Source: CAZDFU01 sp964504985 (GTDB lineage Bacteria; Patescibacteriota; Microgenomatia; Daviesbacterales; UBA10151). From it: a DNA stretch of 64,000 bases. Both the position numbers and the translations under genes were made by a program. Below, one piece after another: positions 39,843 to 48,818 of this stretch. The stretch lies in NCBI GenBank assembly GCA_964504985.1, contig CAZDFU010000002.1, forward strand, positions 1 through 64,000, written 5' to 3'. Under the pieces are notes generated by a model, which saw nothing but the letters and a program-made list of their open reading frames with translations, did not search any database and had not been told where the DNA came from. Within the stretch, counting starts at the first letter, position 1. The number at the start of each line of letters is the position of its first letter.

Positions 39843-41639
39843 TTAGTTTAACACAATTTCTGCTCTAATTCGACGTATGCCAGCTGAAACAGCTTCTTCT
39901 TTTGTTATCTTTATACCACCAATTATACCTGTATGTCCAACATGCGGTCCCCCGCAAAATTCTAAGGAATAATATCCTCCCCGTACTCTTGTATCCTTGG
40001 CATTTTTTTTCAATTCAAAATTTGGGCCCACTCCATAAACCGAAACTTTCAGAGCATATTTTTCATTAAATAAACCAATTGCATTCATGCTTTTAGCTTT
40101 TTCTAAATCTACTATCATATGATCAACTTTTAGATCTTCTTTTATCCTTTTATTGATAATCTCTTCAGTTTTTTTTATTTCTTCATCAGTCATTTTCCGC
40201 TCATATGAAAAATCAAATCTTAGTCTTTCAGATGTTATGTTAGAACCTTTTTGGAAAACCTGTGCTCCTAAAACATCCCTTAAGGCCTGATGCAATAAAT
40301 GGGTAGCTGTATGGTATTTAATTACTATGTCAGAATGATCTGCCAAACCGCCTTTAAACATTCCTGATGAGGCTGCCCTGGAAAGTTCCCTGTGTTTTTC
40401 AAACTCTGCCTTAAATTGTTCTCTGCTAATATCTTGGCCCTTTTGTCTAAGGAGCTCTTCAGTAACCTCATATGGAAATCCAAAGGTCTGATATAAATCA
40501 AAAGCTATTTTGCCATCAATTTTTTCTATTTTTTCAATTTCTTTTAACCCTTTTTTTAAGGTTTGCTTAAACCTTTTCATCTCCTCTTCTACAACCACTC
40601 TTATCCCATCCCGGTCATCTGTTTGAAAATAATCAGTTTCCCCATATATACCGATAACTGGGTCAACAAGTTCCGGTAAAACTTCAGGGGATCCGCCTAT
40701 TTGATGTAACTTTACAGCAGCTCTTCTCAGCAGTCTTCTTAGAATATAACCCTGTAATTTATTAGATGGCATTGCTCCATCTTTGATTAAGAATGTGGCT
40801 GCTTTAATATGATCTACAATAATTCTGAATGAAACCTTATTGTCTTGATAAGATTTACTTGTTTGCTCTTCCAGTCTTTCAATTATTGGTAAAAATAAAT
40901 CTGTTTGATAATCATCATTTAATCCACCTAAAACAGAAACAGTTCTCTCAAGCCCCATTCCTGTATCAACATTTTGTTGTTTTAATTTTTCAAAACTACC
41001 ATCTTCTTTTTTAAAAAACTGCATAAAAACATTATTCCAAATTTCAACCCAACTAGAATCGTCCGGATCAAAGCTATCCGGAGGATTCCCTGCAGATGCC
41101 CAGTAAAACATTTCTGTATCAGGACCACACGGACCAGTCTTTCCAGCTGGCCCCCACCAATTATTTTTTTTGGGAAGTTTAACTATTCTCCCAGAAGCTA
41201 TTCCTAATTTAAGCCAGGTATCATAAGACTCACTATCAAAAGGAGCATCACTGTCACCAGCAAATACAGAAATTGCCAGCTTTTCTTTTGGAATATTTAA
41301 CCATTTAGAAGAGGTCAAAAATTCATAACTCCAGCTTATTGCTTCTTTTTTAAAATAATCACCTAAACTCCAATTACCAAGCATTTCAAAAAAGGTATGA
41401 TGAACTTCATCCCCAACCTCATCAATATCATCTGTACGTAAACATTTTTGAACATCAACTAATCTTTTCCCTTCAGGGTAAGTTCCGCCTAAAAGATACG
41501 GTATTAAAGGCTGCATTCCTGCTGTTATAAAAAGGGTTGTTGGATCATTTTCAGGAATTAAAGGAGCTGAGGGAATTTCCTTGTGGTTTTTTTCAATAAA
41601 AAACTTTATATATTTTTCTCTGATTATTTTAGAATCCAT
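39843..41639 (-). CDS. alaS: Alanyl-tRNA synthetase lacking the C-terminal C-Ala domain
   Basis: Charges tRNA-Ala and edits mischarged products. The class-II core has FFIEKNHKEIPSAPLIPEND, LFITAGMQP and HHTFFEMLGNWSLGDYFK. The editing domain has HTATHLLHQALRDVLG and CGGPHVGHTG with all zinc ligands. The protein ends at 598 residues directly after the editing domain, without the oligomerisation/C-Ala part of the usual 870. TATAAT ends six bases before the ATG. Confidence 0.95.
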   Translation of the reverse strand: MDSKIIREKYIKFFIEKNHKEIPSAPLIPENDPTTLFITAGMQPLIPYLLGGTYPEGKRLVDVQKCLRTDDIDEVGDEVHHTFFEMLGNWSLGDYFKKEAISWSYEFLTSSKWLNIPKEKLAISVFAGDSDAPFDSESYDTWLKLGIASGRIVKLPKKNNWWGPAGKTGPCGPDTEMFYWASAGNPPDSFDPDDSSWVEIWNNVFMQFFKKEDGSFEKLKQQNVDTGMGLERTVSVLGGLNDDYQTDLFLPIIERLEEQTSKSYQDNKVSFRIIVDHIKAATFLIKDGAMPSNKLQGYILRRLLRRAAVKLHQIGGSPEVLPELVDPVIGIYGETDYFQTDDRDGIRVVVEEEMKRFKQTLKKGLKEIEKIEKIDGKIAFDLYQTFGFPYEVTEELLRQKGQDISREQFKAEFEKHRELSRAASSGMFKGGLADHSDIVIKYHTATHLLHQALRDVLGAQVFQKGSNITSERLRFDFSYERKMTDEEIKKTEEIINKRIKEDLKVDHMIVDLEKAKSMNAIGLFNEKYALKVSVYGVGPNFELKKNAKDTRVRGGYYSLEFCGGPHVGHTGIIGGIKITKEEAVSAGIRRIRAEIVLN

Positions 41640-41645
41640 GAAGGT

Positions 41646-41651
41646 ATTATA
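41646..41651 (-). promoter_or_regulatory. -10 box of alaS, leaderless
   Basis: A perfect TATAAT ends six bases before the alaS ATG; there is no ribosome-binding site and no clear -35 box. The rest of the 130-base gap to the RodZ-like gene is AT-rich with nothing recognisable; no T-box motif was found. Confidence 0.5.
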
Positions 41652-41768
41652 GCCTAAAGGACCTTTTTGTAGAATCTTTTTGTTTTTAGTTTTGGAGATT
41701 CAAAAATCCGCAGCAAGAAATTCGCTGGGAAGACATAAATTCATGCACAAGGCACAGGTAATTTCTTG

Positions 41769-42413
41769 TTACTTGTCACTTTTTAAAAACACCGTTCTTT
41801 CTATTTTTGTCTGCTTGCCACCTTTTGAACTAGCTATTATTACAATTTTACTGACATTTTCTGAGATTTTAATTTGTTGAGAGAACTTTCCATCTTCTTC
41901 AACACCTATCTCCTGGTCATTAATACTAACCTTTGCCTCCGGATCAGTTTTCCCTGAGATAATAATTTCATTGGAAGTTGCATTAAATTGATCAACTGGT
42001 TGATCTACTTCTAAAAGCGGGGATCCCACCAAAGATCTGTATTGAAACCAAAGATAGACAAAAAAAATTATTACCAGGGCAATAACCACACTCACTAAAA
42101 CATTAGTGGGAGTTATCCGAAACCTTTTTTTATCCATAGGGTTACTAAAAGATTCTAAAACCCTTGGAGGATTCTTATTCTCGGAAAATTCCCTTCTAAA
42201 AATTGCCAAAAGTTTCTCTGTATTTAACCCTAAAAATTTCCCATAGTTTTTAATAAAACCCTGAATAAAAGTAGTTGGGGGGAGTTTTTGATACTGGCCT
42301 TGCTCTAAGGCTTCCAGCAATTCCTTTCTGATTTTGGTGGCTTTTTCTATCTCATCAAGAGTATAAAACTTTTTTTCCCTCTCTTGTTTTAGAACATCAC
42401 CCACAGTTCTCAT
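41769..42413 (-). CDS. RodZ-like membrane protein with N-terminal HTH
   Basis: Probably links the MreB-type cytoskeleton or gene control to the envelope. The start chosen is MRTVGDVLKQEREKK; a frame extension of ten codons overlaps the upstream gene and does not fit the family. Residues 1-75 form a Cro/CI-type HTH, followed by one membrane segment (VLVSVVIALVIIFFVYLWF) and an outer beta domain (EIIISGKTDPEAKVSIND). Length about 214. It follows the HAD phosphatase gene by four bases. Confidence 0.8.
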   Translation of the reverse strand: MRTVGDVLKQEREKKFYTLDEIEKATKIRKELLEALEQGQYQKLPPTTFIQGFIKNYGKFLGLNTEKLLAIFRREFSENKNPPRVLESFSNPMDKKRFRITPTNVLVSVVIALVIIFFVYLWFQYRSLVGSPLLEVDQPVDQFNATSNEIIISGKTDPEAKVSINDQEIGVEEDGKFSQQIKISENVSKIVIIASSKGGKQTKIERTVFLKSDK

Positions 42414-42417
42414 ACTT

Positions 42418-43224
42418 TCAATGGGTATTATATATACTCTCAACCAAAGTTACCAATCCGTTGTTTGAAACATCCGGAATTACTAAATCTGCAATTTTCT
42501 TGAGCTCCTTTGGAGCATTTTCCATAGCAACTTTATAACCACAAACAGATAGCAAAGGATAGTCATTATACCCATCCCCCACCCCTATCATATTTTCAGG
42601 GTGAATTTTAAGTATTTTAGATAATTCTAAAACCGCTAAGTGTTTGGTGGCTTTTTGGGAAGTAATATCCAATACTGTAGCAGTGCCGATACCGCTTCTA
42701 ATAAAATGAAGGTCTTTATATAACTTTGTCAGCCTTTTTTCTAAGATTTTTGGGGCATCAATTTTAGTAATTTCTGATAAAACTAATTTTGCAACTTTGT
42801 GATAATTTAATTCTTTTAAATCTTTAAAATTTATTCCTGGACCATAACCTAATGCTTTATGCCCGGCATTTTTTATGTAAACTGCTCCTTCGCTTTCAAC
42901 TGAAAAATCATAAATTTTCTCTAAAAAATAGTTGATTATTTTTTTTGCAGTACCGGCTGGAAAATGTTCATACCAAAGCACCTTCTCAAATTGAGGATCA
43001 ATTATTTCTGCCCCTCCTGAAACAATTTGAGGGGATAATAAATTTAAATCCTTACATATTTTTTTAACAATCCCCTTAAAGGGTCTGCCTGTAGCAAGGG
43101 AGATAATAATCCCTTTTTTTTCTAAATTAGATACTGCATCTTTTACCTCAGGTGTGATATAAAAATTAGCATCTACTAATGTCCCATCAAAATCCAAAAT
43201 TAAAGCCTTAAACTTTTTACCCAT
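42418..43224 (-). CDS. HAD-superfamily phosphatase, Cof type
   Basis: Cytoplasmic phosphatase, probably of sugar phosphates or a similar small substrate. Motif I LDFDGTLVD, motif II SLATGRP, the motif-III Lys region and motif IV GVGDGYNDYPLL are all present, with a C2B-type cap in the middle. Length 268 is typical. AGAGGA precedes the start. Substrate cannot be told from sequence. Confidence 0.88.
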   Translation of the reverse strand: MGKKFKALILDFDGTLVDANFYITPEVKDAVSNLEKKGIIISLATGRPFKGIVKKICKDLNLLSPQIVSGGAEIIDPQFEKVLWYEHFPAGTAKKIINYFLEKIYDFSVESEGAVYIKNAGHKALGYGPGINFKDLKELNYHKVAKLVLSEITKIDAPKILEKRLTKLYKDLHFIRSGIGTATVLDITSQKATKHLAVLELSKILKIHPENMIGVGDGYNDYPLLSVCGYKVAMENAPKELKKIADLVIPDVSNNGLVTLVESIYNTH

Positions 43225-43237
43225 AATAAAATTCCTC

Positions 43238-43825
43238 TTATCTAACTTTGAATATCCCCTTTCTTAATATTTTGTATGATCCCTCACCATTTAACTGGAT
43301 AATGGTAGAGGGCTCAGATTTTATTACTCCTTTGTCAATATAAAAATCCACATTATCCTCAAAATATTTTTTTGCCTCATCTATATCTTCAGCATACTTT
43401 CCCCCCTCAAAGTTTGCGGATGGCGCTACCAACGGTCCTGTTTCTTTTAAAACCGTTAAAAGCTCTTTATCCTTAGGCATTCTAAAAGCCAAATTATTTT
43501 GTCCTCTGTGAAGATATTTTAATTTATCAGATAATACAGGCAAAACCACAGAAACCGGGTTAGGCCACAGTTTCTTTAAAAATTTTTTCTGGGCAATAGT
43601 CAGCGCAATATTAAAATTATTCAGATCATTTAACGAAGAAATTAAAATAATAAACGGTTTATTTTCCGATCTTTCCCTTAATTTGTAAATTCTTTCTACA
43701 GTTTCCGGTTTTAGCGCAGAACCAACAATTCCATATATAGTATCAGTTGGCATTACTCCAACTGCATTGTTTTTAAGTAATTCAATAATTTTATCTGCTT
43801 GCATATTTAAATATTGAGCTTTCAT
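43238..43825 (-). CDS. tsaC: L-threonylcarbamoyladenylate synthase (TsaC/Sua5/YrdC)
   Basis: First step of the universal t6A tRNA modification. The YrdC fold shows MPTDTIYGIVGSALKPETVE, IYKLRERSENKPFIILISSL and the later GPLVAPSANFEGG. Length 195 is the single-domain form. The start could be the first ATG or the one at residue 8 (MQADKIIELL); neither has a ribosome-binding site. It follows ftsK by 14 bases. Confidence 0.92.
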   Translation of the reverse strand: MKAQYLNMQADKIIELLKNNAVGVMPTDTIYGIVGSALKPETVERIYKLRERSENKPFIILISSLNDLNNFNIALTIAQKKFLKKLWPNPVSVVLPVLSDKLKYLHRGQNNLAFRMPKDKELLTVLKETGPLVAPSANFEGGKYAEDIDEAKKYFEDNVDFYIDKGVIKSEPSTIIQLNGEGSYKILRKGIFKVR

Positions 43826-43839
43826 AACGGAAAGGGTTA

Positions 43840-45936
43840 TCAGCTTGCTGGGGTTACAGCACTTTGGGCAAAATATTCATCTGGATTTTTTACTAAAACA
43901 TCCCTTGGCTTTGATCCTTCACCTGTTCCTACAATACCAGCCTCTTCCAACTCATCCAAAATCCTGGCTGCTCTGGCATACCCTACTTTAAGCCTTCTCT
44001 GCAATAAAGATGCCGAAGCCCTGTCATATTGACAAACAGTTCTGACTGCTTCTTCAAAAAGATCATCCCTATCCCCGCTATCGCCTTTTCCCCCTACCCT
44101 TCCCAACGGCATCTCTGTTACCTCAGCAGTATATTGTGGTGCAATACCAGTTGCCTTAAGATATTTTATTAAATTATTAATTTCAGTATCCTGCAAAAAT
44201 ACTCCTTGTATACGTAACGGTTTTGAAGCATCAGGAGGCAAAAACAACATATCTCCTCTTCCCAAAAGTTTCTCAGCTCCTGGTCCATCTAAAATTACCC
44301 TTGAATCAACCATAGAGGAAACGTTAAAAGCAATCCTGCAGGGAATATTGGCCTTAATAAGACCTGTGATAACATCCACTGACGGCCTTTGTGTAGCCAC
44401 AACTAAATGAATTCCTGTTGCCCTGGCCAATTGAGCAATTCTGGTAATGGCATCCTCAATTTCAACTGGTGCAAACATCATCAAATCTGCCAACTCATCA
44501 ATAACAATTACAATATAGGGCAAAGCCTGAAAACCAGACATTTCATTAAACCCGACAATATTTCTTACCCCTGCTGATTGAAATAACTTATATCTCCTAT
44601 CCATTTCTGCCATTGCCCATTTTAGGGATGAGAGGATTTTTTCCGGCTCAGTAATAACTGGAGTTAACAGATGGGGGATACCGTTATAATTTGTTAACTC
44701 CACTCTTTTTGGATCAATCAAGATTAATTTTAATTCATCTGGTGAGTTTCTAAATAGAAGAGAGGTAATAATAGCATTTAACATGATTGATTTTCCAGAA
44801 CCTGTTGTTCCGGCAATCAGAACATGGGGCATTCTGTCTAAATCTACAACAATGGGTTTGGAAGAGGTGTCTCTGCCTAAAGTCACAGCCAGTTTTGATT
44901 TATGTTTAGCCATATCCTCTGAGGCTAAAATATGTTTTAAGCCGACTATTTCCAGGGAACGGTTAGGCACCTCAATCCCCACTAAAGATTTTCCAGGAAT
45001 GGGAGCTTCAATTCTTACTGTACCTGTAGGCGTGGCTAAAGCCAAGGCCAAATCATGTTGTAAATTGGCAATCTTTGATATTTTCGTGCCTGCTGATATT
45101 TCTAAAGCATATTGAGTGACTGCAGGACCGCCATTAACCTCGGCAACCCTGGCTTGTATTCCAAATGAGTCCAAAGTCTTTTCGATAATTGACGCACTCT
45201 TTTTAACATCCCCCCTGTCTGCTGGGTGGCCGACTTTATCAGAAAGCAGTGAAAGTGTGGGATATTTCCAAACTTTTGACTGCCCCGCTACATTTTGCAC
45301 CAGCGCATCAGCAATAACCGGCTCTTTATCTTTAACTGGACTAATCGGCGCTGGGGTAACAGAAACTTTTATTGGAATGTGCTTTGCCTCAAAGGTCTTT
45401 GGTTTATTAAATATTGGTTGCCAAATTTTATCCTTTAACACTACAAATAATTTAAATATCCAAATGAATATTTGGAAAATTTGACCCAGTGAGGTATTAA
45501 AAAGAACTACCAAACCAACCAAAGAGAGAAGTATAAGTAAAGCAACAGCACCGAAGACGCTGACAAAAGAAGAAAGTTCTGTCCATAACATTTGTCCTAT
45601 TGAACCTGCTTTTTCAGGCGTTATTGAGGCAGTTAAACCAACAAGCGCCAGTATTACTAAGATAAAACCAAGCAAAACATTAGTTTGCGCAAACCGCCAT
45701 TTAGACTTTGTTAACACTAAACCTGACAACAGGAATACTATTGGGGAGGCAATACTAACCCATCCCAATAAATTCTTTAAAAAATCTTTCCAAAACAGTA
45801 AAGGATTAGAATTAGTAAATAACGCAGCTGCTGAGACAACACCCAAAATAAAAGCAATAAGCGATCCAATGGCAGTAATTGTTTTATGTCTTAATTTGAG
45901 TTTTGGTAGTTTGTAAATAGATCTTCTACGGGACAT
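43840..45936 (-). CDS. ftsK: DNA translocase FtsK/SpoIIIE
   Basis: Septum-anchored motor that clears DNA at division. Four membrane segments lie within residues 15-180. The motor has Walker A IAGTTGSGKSIMLNA, Walker B YIVIVIDELADLMM and ATQRPSVDVITGLIKANIPC. The C-terminal winged-helix gamma domain (ASASLLQRRLKVGYARAARI) should read orienting sites. Length 698. TATAAT ends six bases before the ATG, so the mRNA is probably leaderless. Confidence 0.95.
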   Translation of the reverse strand: MSRRRSIYKLPKLKLRHKTITAIGSLIAFILGVVSAAALFTNSNPLLFWKDFLKNLLGWVSIASPIVFLLSGLVLTKSKWRFAQTNVLLGFILVILALVGLTASITPEKAGSIGQMLWTELSSFVSVFGAVALLILLSLVGLVVLFNTSLGQIFQIFIWIFKLFVVLKDKIWQPIFNKPKTFEAKHIPIKVSVTPAPISPVKDKEPVIADALVQNVAGQSKVWKYPTLSLLSDKVGHPADRGDVKKSASIIEKTLDSFGIQARVAEVNGGPAVTQYALEISAGTKISKIANLQHDLALALATPTGTVRIEAPIPGKSLVGIEVPNRSLEIVGLKHILASEDMAKHKSKLAVTLGRDTSSKPIVVDLDRMPHVLIAGTTGSGKSIMLNAIITSLLFRNSPDELKLILIDPKRVELTNYNGIPHLLTPVITEPEKILSSLKWAMAEMDRRYKLFQSAGVRNIVGFNEMSGFQALPYIVIVIDELADLMMFAPVEIEDAITRIAQLARATGIHLVVATQRPSVDVITGLIKANIPCRIAFNVSSMVDSRVILDGPGAEKLLGRGDMLFLPPDASKPLRIQGVFLQDTEINNLIKYLKATGIAPQYTAEVTEMPLGRVGGKGDSGDRDDLFEEAVRTVCQYDRASASLLQRRLKVGYARAARILDELEEAGIVGTGEGSKPRDVLVKNPDEYFAQSAVTPAS

Positions 45937-45942
45937 ATAAGT

Positions 45943-45948
45943 ATTATA
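45943..45948 (-). promoter_or_regulatory. -10 box of ftsK, leaderless
   Basis: A perfect TATAAT ends six bases before the ftsK ATG. The best -35 candidate, TTGAAG, is 20 bases upstream, longer than optimal. Confidence 0.5.
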
Positions 45949-45963
45949 TCATAATACTATAGG

Positions 45964-47661
45964 TTATACTTCAACTATAACTGGGAGTATCAGAGGCCTC
46001 CTTTCAGTTGCATCATAGAAAAATTTTTCCAGTGCATCTTCAATTGTTTTTCTGACAAATCTCCAGTCTGGAGATTTATGAGCATGGCTTTCTAAAGAAG
46101 ATCTGACAACTTCTTTTGCTGTATCAAGTATTTCTTTGGCCATATCCTCAAATACAAACCCTCTTGAGATAATATCAACTTCAGAAGACAGCTTTCCAGT
46201 ATGTTGATCAACTGAAACCACCACAACTACAACCCCTTCTTCACTCATTTTTTGTCTGTCCCGCAAAATTACATGTCCAACATCACCTATACCCAACCCA
46301 TCAACATACACGTTTTGTACATCCACCCTGCCAGACAGCTTAATATCATCCTTGCTTATCTGCAGGATATCTCCGTTTTCTATCTCATCCAGCACTTTAC
46401 GTTTTTCAAAACCTAAATCTTGTACCATTTTAGAAAATGCCCTCACATGCTTGAAAGTTCCGCCAATTGGAAAGACAAATTTTGGTTTGGCCAAATTCAC
46501 CATTAACCTCAGTTCCTCTAAAGCTCCATGTCCTGAAACATGCAAATCATCATTCACAGCAGAATAATAAACAGTAACACCAAGCCTTGATAGAGCATCT
46601 ATTAAAGCATTCTGGGCAGATTCCGTTGAAGGAATGGGGTCTGCGGAAAAGATGACACTATCTCCCATCTTTAATTTAACCTGTTTATGGCTTTCGTTAG
46701 CAACCCTTGCTAAAGAAGAACTTGGCTGACCTTGCGATCCGGCGATTAAAACTAAAACTTTTTGCGGTGCAAAGGAACTGATAGCATCAGGAGCGATTAC
46801 TATTCCATGAGGGATATGTAAATAGCCTAAGTCACGGGCTACTTGAAAATTATTTTCAAATGAACGTCCCACAATTGCTATTTTCCTGCCAATTCGCTGC
46901 GCCACATTTATAGCCTGCTGCATTCTGGAAACATTAGATGAGGTCATAGTTATGAGCATTTTTCCCGCAGTCTCAAGAGCAGCTTTTTCAAACGTAGTCT
47001 CTATAGATTTTTCAGATTTATTAAATCCCGGCTTTTCCACTCTTAAACAATCAATCAACATAAGGAGTACTCCTTCTGCTCCAAGAGAGGCAACTGCTCC
47101 CACATCTGTTACTTGTCCTGAAACAGGAGTCCAATCAATCTTAAAGTCTGCCTGATGGATAATTGTACCAACAGGAGTCCTTATAACTATCCCCATTGAA
47201 TCAGGTACAGAATGAGAGACTTGATAAAAAGATACCTTAAATACTCCAAGGTCTAATTTTTGATCAATTTTAACCTCAATAATTTTATTTTTTTCTAAAT
47301 TATGTTCGGTAAATTTATTTCTAATAAACCCTGCTGTTAATTTCTGAGTATAAATTGGCACCTGCAGTTCGGGCCACAAATAAGGAAGACTGCCGATATG
47401 ATCTTCATGCCCATGAGTGATTAATATTCCCCGTATTTTGTCTTTTTTATCCCTTAAGTAGGACATATCCGGGATTACCAAATCCACCCCTGGCATCAAC
47501 TCATCCGGGAAACCCACCCCGCAATCTACAATGATAATATCATCACCATATTCATACACATACATATTTTTGGTAACATCACCGACACCTCCAAGAGGGA
47601 TTAACTTCAAAGGCTGGTTGTTATTTAGACTAAGCGTTGGTTTAAACTGTTTTGTTTCCAT
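45964..47661 (-). CDS. rnj: Ribonuclease J
   Basis: Metallo-beta-lactamase-fold endo/5'-exoribonuclease for mRNA decay and rRNA maturation. The zinc site is ITHGHEDHIGSLPYLW; HQADFKIDW, then the beta-CASP region with IVGRSFENN and SGHGALEELRLMVNLAKPKF follow. The C-terminal domain is trimmed but present; length 565. The region before the start has TTTAAT five bases from the ATG and no ribosome-binding site. Confidence 0.95.
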   Translation of the reverse strand: METKQFKPTLSLNNNQPLKLIPLGGVGDVTKNMYVYEYGDDIIIVDCGVGFPDELMPGVDLVIPDMSYLRDKKDKIRGILITHGHEDHIGSLPYLWPELQVPIYTQKLTAGFIRNKFTEHNLEKNKIIEVKIDQKLDLGVFKVSFYQVSHSVPDSMGIVIRTPVGTIIHQADFKIDWTPVSGQVTDVGAVASLGAEGVLLMLIDCLRVEKPGFNKSEKSIETTFEKAALETAGKMLITMTSSNVSRMQQAINVAQRIGRKIAIVGRSFENNFQVARDLGYLHIPHGIVIAPDAISSFAPQKVLVLIAGSQGQPSSSLARVANESHKQVKLKMGDSVIFSADPIPSTESAQNALIDALSRLGVTVYYSAVNDDLHVSGHGALEELRLMVNLAKPKFVFPIGGTFKHVRAFSKMVQDLGFEKRKVLDEIENGDILQISKDDIKLSGRVDVQNVYVDGLGIGDVGHVILRDRQKMSEEGVVVVVVSVDQHTGKLSSEVDIISRGFVFEDMAKEILDTAKEVVRSSLESHAHKSPDWRFVRKTIEDALEKFFYDATERRPLILPVIVEV

Positions 47662-47723
47662 GTATTATTAAATTTTCAAGCCTTTCAGCAAATAGTCCCG
47701 GTCTATTTTCATTCAATTTAAGA

Positions 47724-48764
47724 TTATCCTGATAAGTATTCCCCAAGATTATCCTGAGAAATTTTAAATGGTCCAATTTCCCCTTCAACTACTTTTCTGG
47801 CAACTTTACGGCATAGTGTTTGTAAAGCACGGGATAATGACCTGATCCCACCATCATAACCCAAAGGCCTGATAATATGGGGCCAGATAGCTTCATCTAT
47901 TTCCAGCAACCCAGCCTCCACTCCTGCCTCTTCCAAAGCTTTTGGCAAGAGATAATCTCTTCCTATTTTAATCTTCTCCCCATCAGAGTAAGAAGGCATC
48001 TGGATTGGTTCTAACCTGTCCATTACTGCTGTTGCTATATTGCCCGTGTTATTGGCAGTTGCTATAAATAAAACCTGTGATAAATCATAAGGAAAATCCA
48101 GGTAATGATCTACAAAATTCTGATTTTGCGCAGGGTCTAAAAGCTCAACCAATACTCCCATAATATCAACTCTTGTCTCTGCTGCCACCCTGTCTATTTC
48201 ATCCAGAAGTATCACCGGGTTTGATACTTGCACCGCTTTTATTGCTTTTATAATTTGACCAGGTTCACTTTCTTCCCTGATATGAGATTGTCCTCTTAAA
48301 ACCGCTGTATCACCCAGGCCTCCAAAAGGAATTCTAATTATTGGTCTACCTAAAGCCTCTGCAATTGAATAAGCAAGCGAGGTTTTGCCAGTACCAACCA
48401 AACCCACAAACAATAAAATTGGGGCATGCCCTGCTGTCTTCCCGTCTGCAAAAGAGGCAGAGTTATTTCTTTTCTTCAGTATCAGAACTGCCAAATACTC
48501 TAAAATCCTATCTTTAACTGCTTGTAACCCAAAATGGTTTTTATCCAAAATCTCTTTAGCCCGGTTTATATCTAAAATATCTTGAGAGAATTTCCCAAAG
48601 GGCAGGGAAGTCACAAAGTCTATATAAGCAGAAAACACCCCAAACTCCGAAACCGAAACCTTAAATCTTAATAAATTATTAAGTTTCTCGGAAATTTCTT
48701 GGGGTAACTTAGCCCGGGTAATTTTTGCTTTTAACTCTAAGGTAGTATCTTGGGCAGAATCCAT
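47724..48764 (-). CDS. Lon-type AAA+ ATPase module without protease domain
   Basis: The protein matches only the central part of Lon: the YIDFVTSLPFGKFSQDILDI lead-in, Walker A GLVGTGKTS (residues 121-129), Walker B VILLDEID (184-191), sensor FIATANNTGN and arginine-finger region MDRLEPIQMPSYS, then the small lid domain. It has neither the N-terminal substrate domain nor the Ser-Lys protease, and ends cleanly at 346 residues. The ATPase residues are intact, so it is probably an active unfoldase or adaptor and not a pseudogene. It follows pnp, perhaps linked to RNA decay. Confidence 0.85.
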   Translation of the reverse strand: MDSAQDTTLELKAKITRAKLPQEISEKLNNLLRFKVSVSEFGVFSAYIDFVTSLPFGKFSQDILDINRAKEILDKNHFGLQAVKDRILEYLAVLILKKRNNSASFADGKTAGHAPILLFVGLVGTGKTSLAYSIAEALGRPIIRIPFGGLGDTAVLRGQSHIREESEPGQIIKAIKAVQVSNPVILLDEIDRVAAETRVDIMGVLVELLDPAQNQNFVDHYLDFPYDLSQVLFIATANNTGNIATAVMDRLEPIQMPSYSDGEKIKIGRDYLLPKALEEAGVEAGLLEIDEAIWPHIIRPLGYDGGIRSLSRALQTLCRKVARKVVEGEIGPFKISQDNLGEYLSG

Positions 48765-48818
48765 ATGTCATTAATTTTACCTTAAACTCACAACTTTCCC
48801 AACTATCTTGTAGCAAGT

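Noticed and set aside
41640..41768. T-box or tRNA-like leader before alaS
   Set aside because: No T-box sequence, specifier loop or tRNA cloverleaf is seen, and the -10 box directly before the ATG leaves no room for a leader.
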